From Fodinibacter sp963763015 (GTDB lineage: Bacteria > Actinomycetota > Actinomycetes > Actinomycetales > Dermatophilaceae): DNA of 64,000 nt. A program made the translations under genes and the position numbers. Positions 17,004 to 24,276 of the stretch are shown here, one piece after another. The stretch is from contig CAVXML010000006.1 in the NCBI GenBank assembly GCA_963763015.1, forward strand, positions 360,493-424,492, read 5' to 3'. Positions within the stretch are counted from its first letter, which is position 1; each line of letters begins with the position of its first letter. Under the pieces are notes generated by a model, which saw only the letters and a program-made list of their open reading frames with translations, did not search any database and was not told the origin of the DNA.

Positions 17004-18296
17004 ATGGCAGACCGCACCACCGACATCGACCCCGCGGACGTCGAGCGGGTCAAGGCGCTCGCCGAGGCGGCCGGCACGGCATCCCGCCGCCTGGCGCTGA
17101 TGTCGCGCGCCGAGAAGGATGCCGCCCTGCGCACCCTCGCCAACGCCCTCGAGACCGCCTCCGACGACGTCGTCACGGCCAACGAGCGCGACCTCGCCCG
17201 CGGCCGCGAGCACGGGATGCCCGACAGCCTCCTCGACCGCCTGCGCCTCGACGCCCCCCGTGTCGCCGCGGTCGCCGGGGCGCTTCGGGACATCGCCGCC
17301 CTGCCCGACCCGGTCGGCGAGGTCGTCCGCGGCTCCACCCTCGCCAACGGCCTCCAGATCCGTCAGGTGCGCGTGCCGATGGGCGTGGTCGGGATGATCT
17401 ACGAGGCCCGGCCCAACGTCACCGTCGACGCCGCCGGCCTCGGCCTCAAGAGCGGGAACGCCGTCATCCTGCGCGGCGGCAGCGCAGCCGCCGAGACCAA
17501 CCGCGCGCTCGTCGCGGTGCTCCGCGGCTCCTTGCACGACCAAGGGCTCCCGGCGGATGCCGTCAGCCTCCTCGAGGGCGGTCATGGTGCGGTCCGCGCA
17601 CTCATGACCGCGCGCGGCCTGGTCGACCTCCTCATCCCGCGGGGCGGGGCCGACCTCATCCGCACCGTCGTCACGGAGTCGACGGTGCCCGTCATCGAGA
17701 CCGGTGTCGGCAACTGCCACGTCTACGTCGACCGTGGCGCCGACCTCGACAAGGCCCTCGCCATCACCGTGAACTCCAAGACCCACCGGCCGAGCGTCTG
17801 CAACGCCGCCGAGACGCTCCTTGTACATCGTGACGTCGCCGCCACGTTCCTCCCCAAGGCCCTCGCCGCCCTCGTGGGCGAGGGCGTCGTCCTCCACACC
17901 GACGCGGATGCCGGTGCGCAGGCGGATCTCGCCGGCGTCGCCCACGACCAGGCGACCTCGGAGCACTTCGGCACCGAGTTCCACGCGCTCGAGATGTCGG
18001 TCGGCGTCGTCCCCGACCTCGACGCCGCCCTGGATCACATCCGCCGGTACGGTTCGGGACACACCGAGGCGATCGTCACCGAGGACCGCGCCGCCGCTCG
18101 CCGCTTCACCGCCGAGGTCGACGCGGCGGCGGTCATGGTCAACGCCAGCACCCGGTTCACCGACGGCGGCGAGTTCGGCTTCGGCGCCGAGATCGGCATC
18201 TCGACCCAGAAGCTCCACGCGCGGGGGCCGATGGCCCTCCCCGAGCTCACGACGACGAAGTGGGTCGTCGAGGGCGACGGTCAGGTCCGGGTCTGA
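17004..18296 (+). CDS. proA: Gamma-glutamyl phosphate reductase
   Basis: A 430-residue NADPH-dependent reductase of the aldehyde dehydrogenase superfamily converting glutamyl-5-phosphate to glutamate semialdehyde. Visible are VPMGVVGMIYEARPNVTVDAA in part (GVVGMIYEARPNVT), LRGGSAA, LIPRGG and the catalytic cysteine in HRPSVCNAAETLL, plus NASTRFTDGGEFGFG near the end. TTGGAGG precedes the ATG and TACCCT lies seven bases before it. The gene ends 16 bases inside the convergent glycosyltransferase gene. Confidence 0.95.
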   Translation: MADRTTDIDPADVERVKALAEAAGTASRRLALMSRAEKDAALRTLANALETASDDVVTANERDLARGREHGMPDSLLDRLRLDAPRVAAVAGALRDIAALPDPVGEVVRGSTLANGLQIRQVRVPMGVVGMIYEARPNVTVDAAGLGLKSGNAVILRGGSAAAETNRALVAVLRGSLHDQGLPADAVSLLEGGHGAVRALMTARGLVDLLIPRGGADLIRTVVTESTVPVIETGVGNCHVYVDRGADLDKALAITVNSKTHRPSVCNAAETLLVHRDVAATFLPKALAALVGEGVVLHTDADAGAQADLAGVAHDQATSEHFGTEFHALEMSVGVVPDLDAALDHIRRYGSGHTEAIVTEDRAAARRFTAEVDAAAVMVNASTRFTDGGEFGFGAEIGISTQKLHARGPMALPELTTTKWVVEGDGQVRV

Positions 18297-19267
18297 GGTC
18301 CCCGCTCGCCGCTCGGACGATCCTCAGCCCCGTCGAGCGAGTCGTGGGCGACGAAGTAGGCCGGTCGCGCCTGCAGCGCCGCGTACGTTCGACCGACGTA
18401 CTCGCCGAGGATGCCCAGCGCCAGCAGCTGCACCGCTCCGACACCGGCCACGATGACGACGGTTGACGTCCACCCGGGAACCGTCGTGCCCAGGAGCATC
18501 GAGGCCACCGCGAACACGAGCACGGCCAGCGCCCCGACACCGCCGAGCAGCCCCAGCCAGGTCGCGAAGCGCAGGGGCGCGACCGAGAAGCCGGTCAGTC
18601 CGTCGAGGGACAGACGGATCATCTTCCCGAGCGGGTACTTGGAGGTGCCGGCGGCGCGGGGCGCCCGGGTGTACTTGACCGAGGCGTTCGGGAAGTGCAG
18701 GGCCGGCACGACCAGACGCAGCACCCGGCCGTTCTCCGGGAGGGAGTTGACCGCGTCCACCGTGGCACGCGACATGAGCCGGAAGTCCCCGGCATCCACG
18801 TGTGGGTCCACGTCGGACAACGCCCGGATCGACCGGTAGAACAGCCGGGCCGACAGCCGCTTGAACGTCGTGTCGGCCGAGCGGTCCTGGCGCACCCCGT
18901 ACACCACGTCGACTCCCTGCCCGCGGGCCACGGCCAGCATCTCCCCGATGACCTCCGGTGGGTCCTGCAGGTCCGCGTCGAGCGTCACGACCCACGCACC
19001 CCGGGCGCGAGCGAGACCGGCGGAGATGGCCGCCTGGTGACCGGCGTTCGCCCGAAGGCGCACGACCCGCACCTGCGGCCACTCACGGCGAACTCGCTGC
19101 AGCACCACGGGCGTGCCGTCGGTGGAGCCGTCGTCCACGCACAGCACCTCGTAGGTCGTCCCCCACGCCTCGGCCACCGGTCGCAGCCGCTCGACCAGGA
19201 GGGGAAGCACCGCCTCCTCGTTGTACACGGGCACGACGACACTGACGTCGACCGGGGAGTGGGACAT
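18281..19267 (-). CDS. Family 2 glycosyltransferase with two C-terminal membrane helices (GtrB/DPM1-like)
   Basis: A 328-residue enzyme. The GT-A domain starts DVSVVVPVYNEEAVL, with the nucleotide-sugar DDGSTDGT and metal-binding DADLQDPPEV motifs, and two transmembrane helices follow at about 230-255 and 265-290 (ATWLGLLGGVGALAVLVF; VVIVAGVGAVQLLALGILGEY). This arrangement is that of polyprenyl-phosphate glycosyltransferases such as GtrB and ArnC, which load a sugar onto the lipid carrier on the inner membrane face. The 3' end overlaps proA by 16 bases in convergent orientation. The sugar is unknown. Confidence 0.9.
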   Translation of the reverse strand: MSHSPVDVSVVVPVYNEEAVLPLLVERLRPVAEAWGTTYEVLCVDDGSTDGTPVVLQRVRREWPQVRVVRLRANAGHQAAISAGLARARGAWVVTLDADLQDPPEVIGEMLAVARGQGVDVVYGVRQDRSADTTFKRLSARLFYRSIRALSDVDPHVDAGDFRLMSRATVDAVNSLPENGRVLRLVVPALHFPNASVKYTRAPRAAGTSKYPLGKMIRLSLDGLTGFSVAPLRFATWLGLLGGVGALAVLVFAVASMLLGTTVPGWTSTVVIVAGVGAVQLLALGILGEYVGRTYAALQARPAYFVAHDSLDGAEDRPSGERGPQTRT

Positions 19268-19307
19268 GGCCCAAGGGTAGGTGGCCGAGCGGCTGTCCCG
19301 GGGCCGC

Positions 19308-19353
19308 GACGGCCGAGGGCCCCCGAGTATGAGTTCGGGGGCCCTCGGCCGTC
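19308..19353. terminator. Perfect 19-bp hairpin, possible bidirectional terminator
   Basis: GACGGCCGAGGGCCCCCGA pairs perfectly with 19335-19353 around an 8-base loop. It lies just upstream of the leftward glycosyltransferase gene, so it would terminate a transcript entering from the right, although no convincing gene lies there. Confidence 0.6.
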
Positions 19354-19603
19354 GGCGAGTGCCGACGCGTCGAGCCGGTCGGACCCGGGGCGGTCACCTC
19401 GGGTCGGCCACGCGACGGTGGCGCCGCCCGGGGGCGGCTTCGACTCAGGCCGTCGGCCGCGGCACCTGCGCCGTCGCGCGCGTGCGGCCCCCGTGCGGAG
19501 GCCACGTCCCCGGTCTCCCGGAGGGTGGCGATGCCGTTATCCGTACGACCTGCCTTCCCGGCGTCGCTCCGGCGGAGACCCCCGACGCGACCCCGGTTCG
19601 GGC

Positions 19604-19622
19604 GTAGTGCCTTTGTAGTGCC
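19604..19622. promoter_or_regulatory. Direct repeat with 11-bp period (GTAGTGCC x2)
   Basis: GTAGTGCC, TTT, GTAGTGCC. The one-helical-turn spacing suits a response-regulator dimer or a similar regulator; the regulator is unknown. Confidence 0.4.
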
Positions 19623-19760
19623 GGGCTGCCGTGCTGCGCAAGGGAATCCGAGAATGAAGATGGAGTATCCTGCGCTCCCACCGTTTCGTCCACAGGCGAC
19701 ACGCTCGCGAGGGCCGCCGTGCACAGGCGTGTGGACAGGATCGGTGGACGACGGAGGCGC

Positions 19761-19766
19761 TAGGCT
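19761..19766 (+). promoter_or_regulatory. Putative -10 box of a leaderless promoter
   Basis: TAGGCT lies seven bases before the ATG at 19774 with no ribosome binding site between. Confidence 0.5.
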
Positions 19767-19773
19767 GGCCGGC

Positions 19774-20052
19774 ATGTCGATGCCCGTCGCCCTCGGTGCC
19801 GCCGAGGAAGCCGCCCGCGAGCTCCCGCTGCCCCCGTGGACGTTCGGGATCATGGCCCTGCTCGCCTTCGCGTTCCTCCTGGGCGTCACCTGGTCGTTCC
19901 GCGGAACCTCCCAGAAGTACGCCCGCCCCGACCTCGAGGGTGTGCGTCAGGACGCCGCCGCGACCGGTCCCGACCGCCGGGGTGAAGGCCTCGGCGACGG
20001 CGGGGCCGGTGACGAGCCGCACTGGCCCGAGCACCCCGGGCACCAGCACTGA
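19774..20052 (+). CDS. Small single-pass membrane protein upstream of nadD
   Basis: A 92-residue protein with one transmembrane helix at about 24-42 (WTFGIMALLAFAFLLGVTW), an FRGTSQKY basic boundary and a polar, acidic, His-ending tail. Short proteins of this form are commonly found just before nadD in actinobacteria; the function is unknown. It ends 11 bases before nadD, so the two are probably co-transcribed with rsfS and the phosphatase. Confidence 0.75.
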   Translation: MSMPVALGAAEEAARELPLPPWTFGIMALLAFAFLLGVTWSFRGTSQKYARPDLEGVRQDAAATGPDRRGEGLGDGGAGDEPHWPEHPGHQH

Positions 20053-20063
20053 GCGCAGCGCGA

Positions 20064-20687
20064 GTGCGCCTGGGCGTGATGGGGGGGACCTTCGATCCCA
20101 TCCACCACGGGCACCTGGTCGCCGCCTCGGAGGTGCAGGCGCTGCTCGACCTCGACGAGGTCGTCTTCGTCCCCACCGGGCAGCCCTGGCAGAAGGACGG
20201 CCGCGACGTCGCGCCCGCCGAGCACCGCTACCTCATGGCCGTCGTCGCCACGGCATCCAACCCTCGCTTCACGGTCTCCCGCGTCGACATCGACCGGGAG
20301 GGACCCACCTTCACCATCGACACCCTGCGCGACCTGACCGCGCAGCGCCCCGGCGCCGAGCTGTTCTTCATCACCGGCGCCGACGCCCTGACCAAGATCC
20401 TCACGTGGAAGGACGCGGACGAGCTGTGGGGCCTGGCTCACTTCATCGGCGTGACCCGTCCGGGGTACGAGCTCTCCGAGCACGGGCTGCCTCCCGACGG
20501 AGTGACCCTCCAGGAGGTTCCGGCGATGGCCATCAGCTCGACGGACTGCCGCAATCGGGTCCGGGCCGGTGAGCCCGTCTGGTACCTCGTGCCGGACGGC
20601 GTCGTCCAGTACATCTCCAAGCACCACCTGTACGCCGTGCCGGCACCCGTCGCGGCCCCCGCGCCACCCGACCGAGGAGCCCCGTGA
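20064..20687 (+). CDS. nadD: Nicotinate-nucleotide adenylyltransferase
   Basis: A 207-residue nucleotidyltransferase making deamido-NAD from NaMN and ATP. It opens RLGVMGGTFDPIHHGHL with the (H/T)xGH active site, then the C-terminal ISSTDCRNRVRAGEP equivalent of the ISxTxxR motif. The GTG start at 20064 keeps the beta-strand before GGTFDP. Its stop overlaps the rsfS start as GTGA. Confidence 0.95.
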   Translation: MRLGVMGGTFDPIHHGHLVAASEVQALLDLDEVVFVPTGQPWQKDGRDVAPAEHRYLMAVVATASNPRFTVSRVDIDREGPTFTIDTLRDLTAQRPGAELFFITGADALTKILTWKDADELWGLAHFIGVTRPGYELSEHGLPPDGVTLQEVPAMAISSTDCRNRVRAGEPVWYLVPDGVVQYISKHHLYAVPAPVAAPAPPDRGAP

Positions 20688-21064
20688 CCGCCACCGACCG
20701 ATCGCTGGAGCTGGCCCGTGCCGCGGCATCCGCCGCTGCCAGCAAGCTTGCGACCACCATCACGGGCATCGACGTGTCCGACCAGCTCGCGCTCACGGAC
20801 GTCTTCGTCATCGTCTCGGCTGAGTCCGAGCGGCAGGTGGGCTCCATCGTCGACGAGGTCGAGGACGTCCTGCGGGACATGGGGGTCAAGCCGGTCCGCC
20901 GCGAGGGGCAGCGCGAGGGGCGGTGGGTGCTCATCGACTTCGTCGACGTGGTCGTCCACGTGCAGCACGACGACGAGCGCTCCTTCTACGAGCTCGAGCG
21001 GCTCTGGAAGGACTGCCCCTCGATCGACCTGGGCGTCGTCGGCACCGAGCAGGGTGGTCGGTGA
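20684..21064 (+). CDS. rsfS: Ribosome silencing factor RsfS (Iojap family)
   Basis: A 126-residue protein binding L14 on the 50S subunit and blocking subunit joining under starvation. It shows the Iojap core DVSDQLALTDVFVIVSAESERQV and the DFVDVVVHVQHDDERSFYELERLW block. It is coupled to nadD (GTGA) upstream and to the phosphatase gene (GTGA) downstream, the conserved actinobacterial order. Confidence 0.95.
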   Translation: MTATDRSLELARAAASAAASKLATTITGIDVSDQLALTDVFVIVSAESERQVGSIVDEVEDVLRDMGVKPVRREGQREGRWVLIDFVDVVVHVQHDDERSFYELERLWKDCPSIDLGVVGTEQGGR

Positions 21065-21732
21065 CCGGCACCGGGACCGCCCAAGGTCGGCGGATCGTCG
21101 TCCTGCGGCACGGCGAGACCACCCACAACGCCGACGGCATCTGGCAGGGCCAGCTCGACACGCCGCTCTCCGAGCGGGGCCTCCGGCAGGCGGATGCCGT
21201 GGGCGCGGCGGTCGCAGCCCTGTCGCCGGACCGGATCGTGTCCTCCGACCTGAGCCGCGCCCGGCTGACGGCCGAGAGCGTGGGGCGGGCGTGCGGCATC
21301 CCGGTCGTGGTCGACCCTCGCTTCCGCGAGGTGCACGCGGGGGAGTGGCAGGGTCTCACCTCCGCCGAGGTGGCGCGTCGCTGGCCGGAGGAACACGCGG
21401 CCCTGGTGCGCGGGGAGGACGTCCGCAGGGGTGGGAACGGCGGTGCGGGCGAGAGCATGGCCGACGTGCTGGTGCGCGTCGGGGCCGCCCTCGACGAGCT
21501 GCTCGGCGACCTCCCTCGGGGGCGCGGCGCGGTCGTCTCGACCCACGGCGGTGCAGCCAAGACGGTGCTCGCATGGCTCCTCGACCTGGACCTCGCCGTG
21601 GCGTGGCGCGTGCTTGCCCCGCTGGGCAACTGCCACTGGGCTGAGCTGCACGAGGGGCGTGCCGGGTGGCGGCTGCACACGTGGAACGTCGGCATCGCAG
21701 AGGGGTCGGTGACCGGGTCCCCGATGCCCTGA
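21061..21732 (+). CDS. Histidine phosphatase (phosphoglycerate mutase-like)
   Basis: A 223-residue member of the phosphoglycerate mutase superfamily. The phosphohistidine motif is VVLRHGETTHN (His about residue 17), with FREVHAGEWQG and the second catalytic histidine in VVSTHGGAAKT. Cofactor-dependent glycolytic mutases are longer, so this is a general phosphatase; its position after rsfS is typical and some such proteins are annotated as glucosyl-3-phosphoglycerate phosphatases. The GTG start overlaps the rsfS stop. Confidence 0.9.
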   Translation: MTGTGTAQGRRIVVLRHGETTHNADGIWQGQLDTPLSERGLRQADAVGAAVAALSPDRIVSSDLSRARLTAESVGRACGIPVVVDPRFREVHAGEWQGLTSAEVARRWPEEHAALVRGEDVRRGGNGGAGESMADVLVRVGAALDELLGDLPRGRGAVVSTHGGAAKTVLAWLLDLDLAVAWRVLAPLGNCHWAELHEGRAGWRLHTWNVGIAEGSVTGSPMP

Positions 21733-21798
21733 CGAGGATTTGGGTCGCTGCTGGGCCATGGGTAGACTCGCCGTCGCCCCTTCGGGGGTCGCCCACTC

Positions 21799-21873
<75 letters not shown>

Positions 21874-21990
21874 GAGTGACCGACAGGGCCGGACGCCACG
21901 CGCGTCCGGCCCTGTCCACGTGGTGGCCCGGCGTGGTCGCCTGCGTACCCCCCGGTGGTTGCCCGCGTACCCCCGCGGGACCTCGCCGCC

Positions 21991-22596
21991 TCAGGCCGGC
22001 CAGACGCCGCTGGTGCCGCGGCGGTGCGAACCGACGAGGTGCGTGTCGATGATCCCGACCGCCTCCATGAGCGCGTACATCGTCGTCGGTCCGACGAAGA
22101 CGAACCCCTTGCGTTTCAGCGCCCTGGACAGGGCCAGCGACTCGGGCGAACTCGTGGGCACCTCCGCCATCGTGCGTGGCCGGGGGGTGTCGGAGGGTCG
22201 GAAGGACCAGACGTATGCCGCGAGGTCGCCGTCCGGGTCGTCGCGCAGCCCGAGCGTCGCTCGAGCGTTGGTGATCGTCGCGAGCACCTTGGCCCGGTTG
22301 CGGACGATCCCGGCGTCGGCCATGAGCCGCTCCACCTCGACGTCGCCGTAGCGCGCCAGCGCCTCCGGGTCGAAGCCGTCGAAGGCGGCACGGAACGCCG
22401 GGCGCTTGCGCAGGATCGTGAGCCACGACAGGCCCGACTGGAACGCCTCGAGGGAGAGCCGCTCGAACATCCCACGCTCGTCGCGGACCGGCATCCCCCA
22501 CTCGGTGTCGTAGTACGCGCGGAGCAGCGGGTCGGCCGAGGCCCACACCGGCCTCGCCAGGCCGTCGTCCCCCACGACGAGACCGTCCACGCTCAT
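21991..22596 (-). CDS. tag: DNA-3-methyladenine glycosylase I
   Basis: A 201-residue base-excision enzyme removing 3-methyladenine. The family blocks are visible: RAYYDTEWGMPVRDERGMFERL, LEAFQSGLSWLTILRKR and FDGFDPEALARYG, with GFVFVGPTTMYALMEAVGIIDTH (given in part) near the C-terminus. The last cysteine/histidine zinc site of the E. coli enzyme is reduced (only H residues seen), as in many actinobacterial versions. It lies leftward between the tRNA and a glutathione peroxidase gene. Confidence 0.92.
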   Translation of the reverse strand: MSVDGLVVGDDGLARPVWASADPLLRAYYDTEWGMPVRDERGMFERLSLEAFQSGLSWLTILRKRPAFRAAFDGFDPEALARYGDVEVERLMADAGIVRNRAKVLATITNARATLGLRDDPDGDLAAYVWSFRPSDTPRPRTMAEVPTSSPESLALSRALKRKGFVFVGPTTMYALMEAVGIIDTHLVGSHRRGTSGVWPA

Positions 22597-22629
22597 GACC
22601 GGTGCAGGGCGATGACGGGGCCTGCGGGC

Positions 22630-23121
22630 TCAGGCAGCGGCGGCCGAGAGAGCTGCGCTCACGTCGTCGGCGATGTCGGCCGGCTCGGTGGTGGGGGAGT
22701 ACCGCCCGAGGACCGTTCCGTCACGACCGACGAGCCACTTGGTGAAGTTCCACTTGACCCGACCCCCGAGCACACCCTTGGTCTCCTCCTTGAGCCACTC
22801 GAACAGCGGGTGCGCCTCCGAGCCGTTGACGTCGACCTTCGCGAACATCGGGAAGCTCACGCCGTAGTTGACCTTGCAGAACTCGGCGATCTCGTCCTCC
22901 GATCCGGGCTCCTGGCCGCGGAACTGGTTGCACGGGAAGCCCAGCACGACGAAGCCCTCGTCCCGGTGCTCGGCGTAGAGCTGCTCGAGGCCTGCGAACT
23001 GCGACGTGAAGCCGCAGTTGCTCGCGGTGTTGACGACGAGGACGACCTGGCCGGCGTAGTCCGCCAGGCTGCGCTCGTCGCCGGCAATGGTCGTCGCGGT
23101 GAAGTCGGAGAGAGTGGTCAT
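22630..23121 (-). CDS. Glutathione peroxidase family protein (thiol peroxidase)
   Basis: A 163-residue peroxidase with the family triad regions NTASNCGFTSQ (peroxidatic cysteine, not selenocysteine), GFPCNQFRGQEPGS and WNFTKWLVGRDG. Bacterial cysteine members usually use thioredoxin or another thiol to reduce hydroperoxides; actinobacteria lack glutathione, so mycothiol or thioredoxin is the likely partner (inference). ATG at 23121 is preceded by no strong Shine-Dalgarno; an upstream ATG is unlikely because it adds no conserved sequence. Confidence 0.92.
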   Translation of the reverse strand: MTTLSDFTATTIAGDERSLADYAGQVVLVVNTASNCGFTSQFAGLEQLYAEHRDEGFVVLGFPCNQFRGQEPGSEDEIAEFCKVNYGVSFPMFAKVDVNGSEAHPLFEWLKEETKGVLGGRVKWNFTKWLVGRDGTVLGRYSPTTEPADIADDVSAALSAAAA

Positions 23122-23303
23122 GTCCCCATGGTCACACGAAAGGCCGACACGGCCCGACGGGGCGTCGAACCTCGGACCCACGTCGGTCCGGCACGGGGCC
23201 GGACGTGGCCGGGCCGCTCACGCGCCACGGAGGGTCGCCATCGGCGTGTCTCCAGCCGCCGTCGTCCCCACCTCCTGTCCACAGGCTGGGGACGGAGACG
23301 GAA

Positions 23304-23321
23304 GATCACGAAACGATCACG
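23304..23321 (+). promoter_or_regulatory. Direct repeat GATCACG x2, 11-bp period, before the M23 peptidase gene
   Basis: GATCACG, AAAC, GATCACG. MtrA-type response regulators bind direct repeats one turn apart before cell-wall hydrolase genes in actinobacteria; assignment to such a regulator is inference. Confidence 0.4.
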
Positions 23322-23335
23322 TACGGTGGACCGCC

Positions 23336-23368
23336 ATGACCCCCACGCCCGAGGCCCCGGTGCCGTGA
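23336..23368 (+). CDS. Ten-codon upstream ORF coupled to the M23 peptidase start
   Basis: ATG ACC CCC ... CCG TGA encodes MTPTPEAPVP, and its stop overlaps the peptidase GTG as GTGA. It may be a translated leader that delivers ribosomes to the GTG, which has no Shine-Dalgarno of its own. It could also be chance; no homology can be judged at this length. Confidence 0.3.
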   Translation: MTPTPEAPVP

Positions 23369-24249
23369 CCCGCTCGTCTCCGTCACGACACCCGTATGCC
23401 GGCCGTCACCGCCCGGCGCCCGGGCCGGTCCCTGCCAGGTCGGTGCTCGGTGGTCGGTCCCCACTCGTCCCCGGGGCGGCGGCGGCCGCGCTCATCGTGA
23501 CCGCGGGAGTCGCGACGGCTGTCGAGACCGCGCAGGGTGCGGCTGGCCGGGGGCAGGCCGCACCGGCATCCGCGTCCCTTGCGCTGTCGCCCCAGCAGCG
23601 GGTGGTGGTGCGCGCGGAGGAGGCGGCCCTGGAGGTGGAGGTAGGTGACCTGGCCGTCCGGCGGCAGGCCGCGGGCCTGCAGGCCAGTGCCCGGCACGGC
23701 CGCGCCGAGGCCAGGCAGAACGCAGCCCGTGAGGCCGAGCGCAAGGCCGCCGCAGCGGCCGCCGCGCGCGCGAAGAAGGAGGCCGCCGCGAAGGCGGCCC
23801 GCAAGAAGGCGGCGCAGGCCGCCGCCCGGGCACGGGAGAAGGCGAAGCGGGAGGCCAAGCGGTGGGTGCGACCCATCACCAGGTGGAACATCACCTCGCG
23901 CTACGGCCCACGGTGGGGCAAGACCCACGACGGTCTCGACGTCGGCGCACCGACCGGCACACCGCTCTACGCGATGTCCAGGGGCACCGTCATCCTGGCG
24001 GACAGCGTGTTCAGCTTCGGCAAGAAGGTCGAGATCCGGTACTGGAACGGCACGGTCTCCTGGTACGGCCACCTGAGCCGCATCGACGTCCGCGAGGGCC
24101 AGGCCGTCGTGCCGGGCCAGGTCGTCGGCGCCGTCGGCAACACCGGCCACTCCTTCGGATCCCACCTCCACCTCGAGATCCACCCCTCCGGCGGCGACAA
24201 CCCGGTCAACCCGTACCCCTGGCTGCAGCGCAAGGGCCTCATCGGCTGA
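23365..24249 (+). CDS. M23 family cell-wall endopeptidase
   Basis: A 294-residue exported protein. A hydrophobic signal/anchor (PLVPGAAAAALIVTAGVATAV) spans about residues 35-55, followed by an Ala/Arg/Lys-rich coiled-coil region about 75-165 and a LytM-type M23 domain from about 170: zinc ligands in THDGLDVG and HLHLEIHPSG, with RYGPRWGK leading. Such enzymes cut peptide cross-links of peptidoglycan, and the coiled coil may regulate activity as in EnvC/NlpD-like proteins. The GTG start is inferred from overlap with a short upstream ORF. Confidence 0.88.
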   Translation: MTRSSPSRHPYAGRHRPAPGPVPARSVLGGRSPLVPGAAAAALIVTAGVATAVETAQGAAGRGQAAPASASLALSPQQRVVVRAEEAALEVEVGDLAVRRQAAGLQASARHGRAEARQNAAREAERKAAAAAAARAKKEAAAKAARKKAAQAAARAREKAKREAKRWVRPITRWNITSRYGPRWGKTHDGLDVGAPTGTPLYAMSRGTVILADSVFSFGKKVEIRYWNGTVSWYGHLSRIDVREGQAVVPGQVVGAVGNTGHSFGSHLHLEIHPSGGDNPVNPYPWLQRKGLIG

Positions 24250-24264
24250 CCGGAGGAGACGCCC

Positions 24265-24270
24265 TACCCT
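24265..24270 (+). promoter_or_regulatory. Putative -10 box of a leaderless promoter
   Basis: TACCCT lies six bases before the GTG start at 24277. Confidence 0.4.
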
Positions 24271-24276
24271 GTCGCC

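Larger units (their letters stand above)
19354..19773. other. 420-base region without a confident gene
   Basis: Nothing here reads as a convincing protein. A leftward frame at 19445-19702 (85 codons) uses many rare codons (GAT, CTA, CAA, ATA) and lacks a ribosome binding site. The segment 19600-19680 is AT-richer than its surroundings and holds an 11-bp-period direct repeat, so it looks like a divergent promoter region. Confidence 0.5.

Noticed and set aside
19445..19702. 85-codon leftward frame before the glycosyltransferase
   Set aside because: Many rare codons, no Shine-Dalgarno, no recognisable sequence; kept only as a note on the hairpin.
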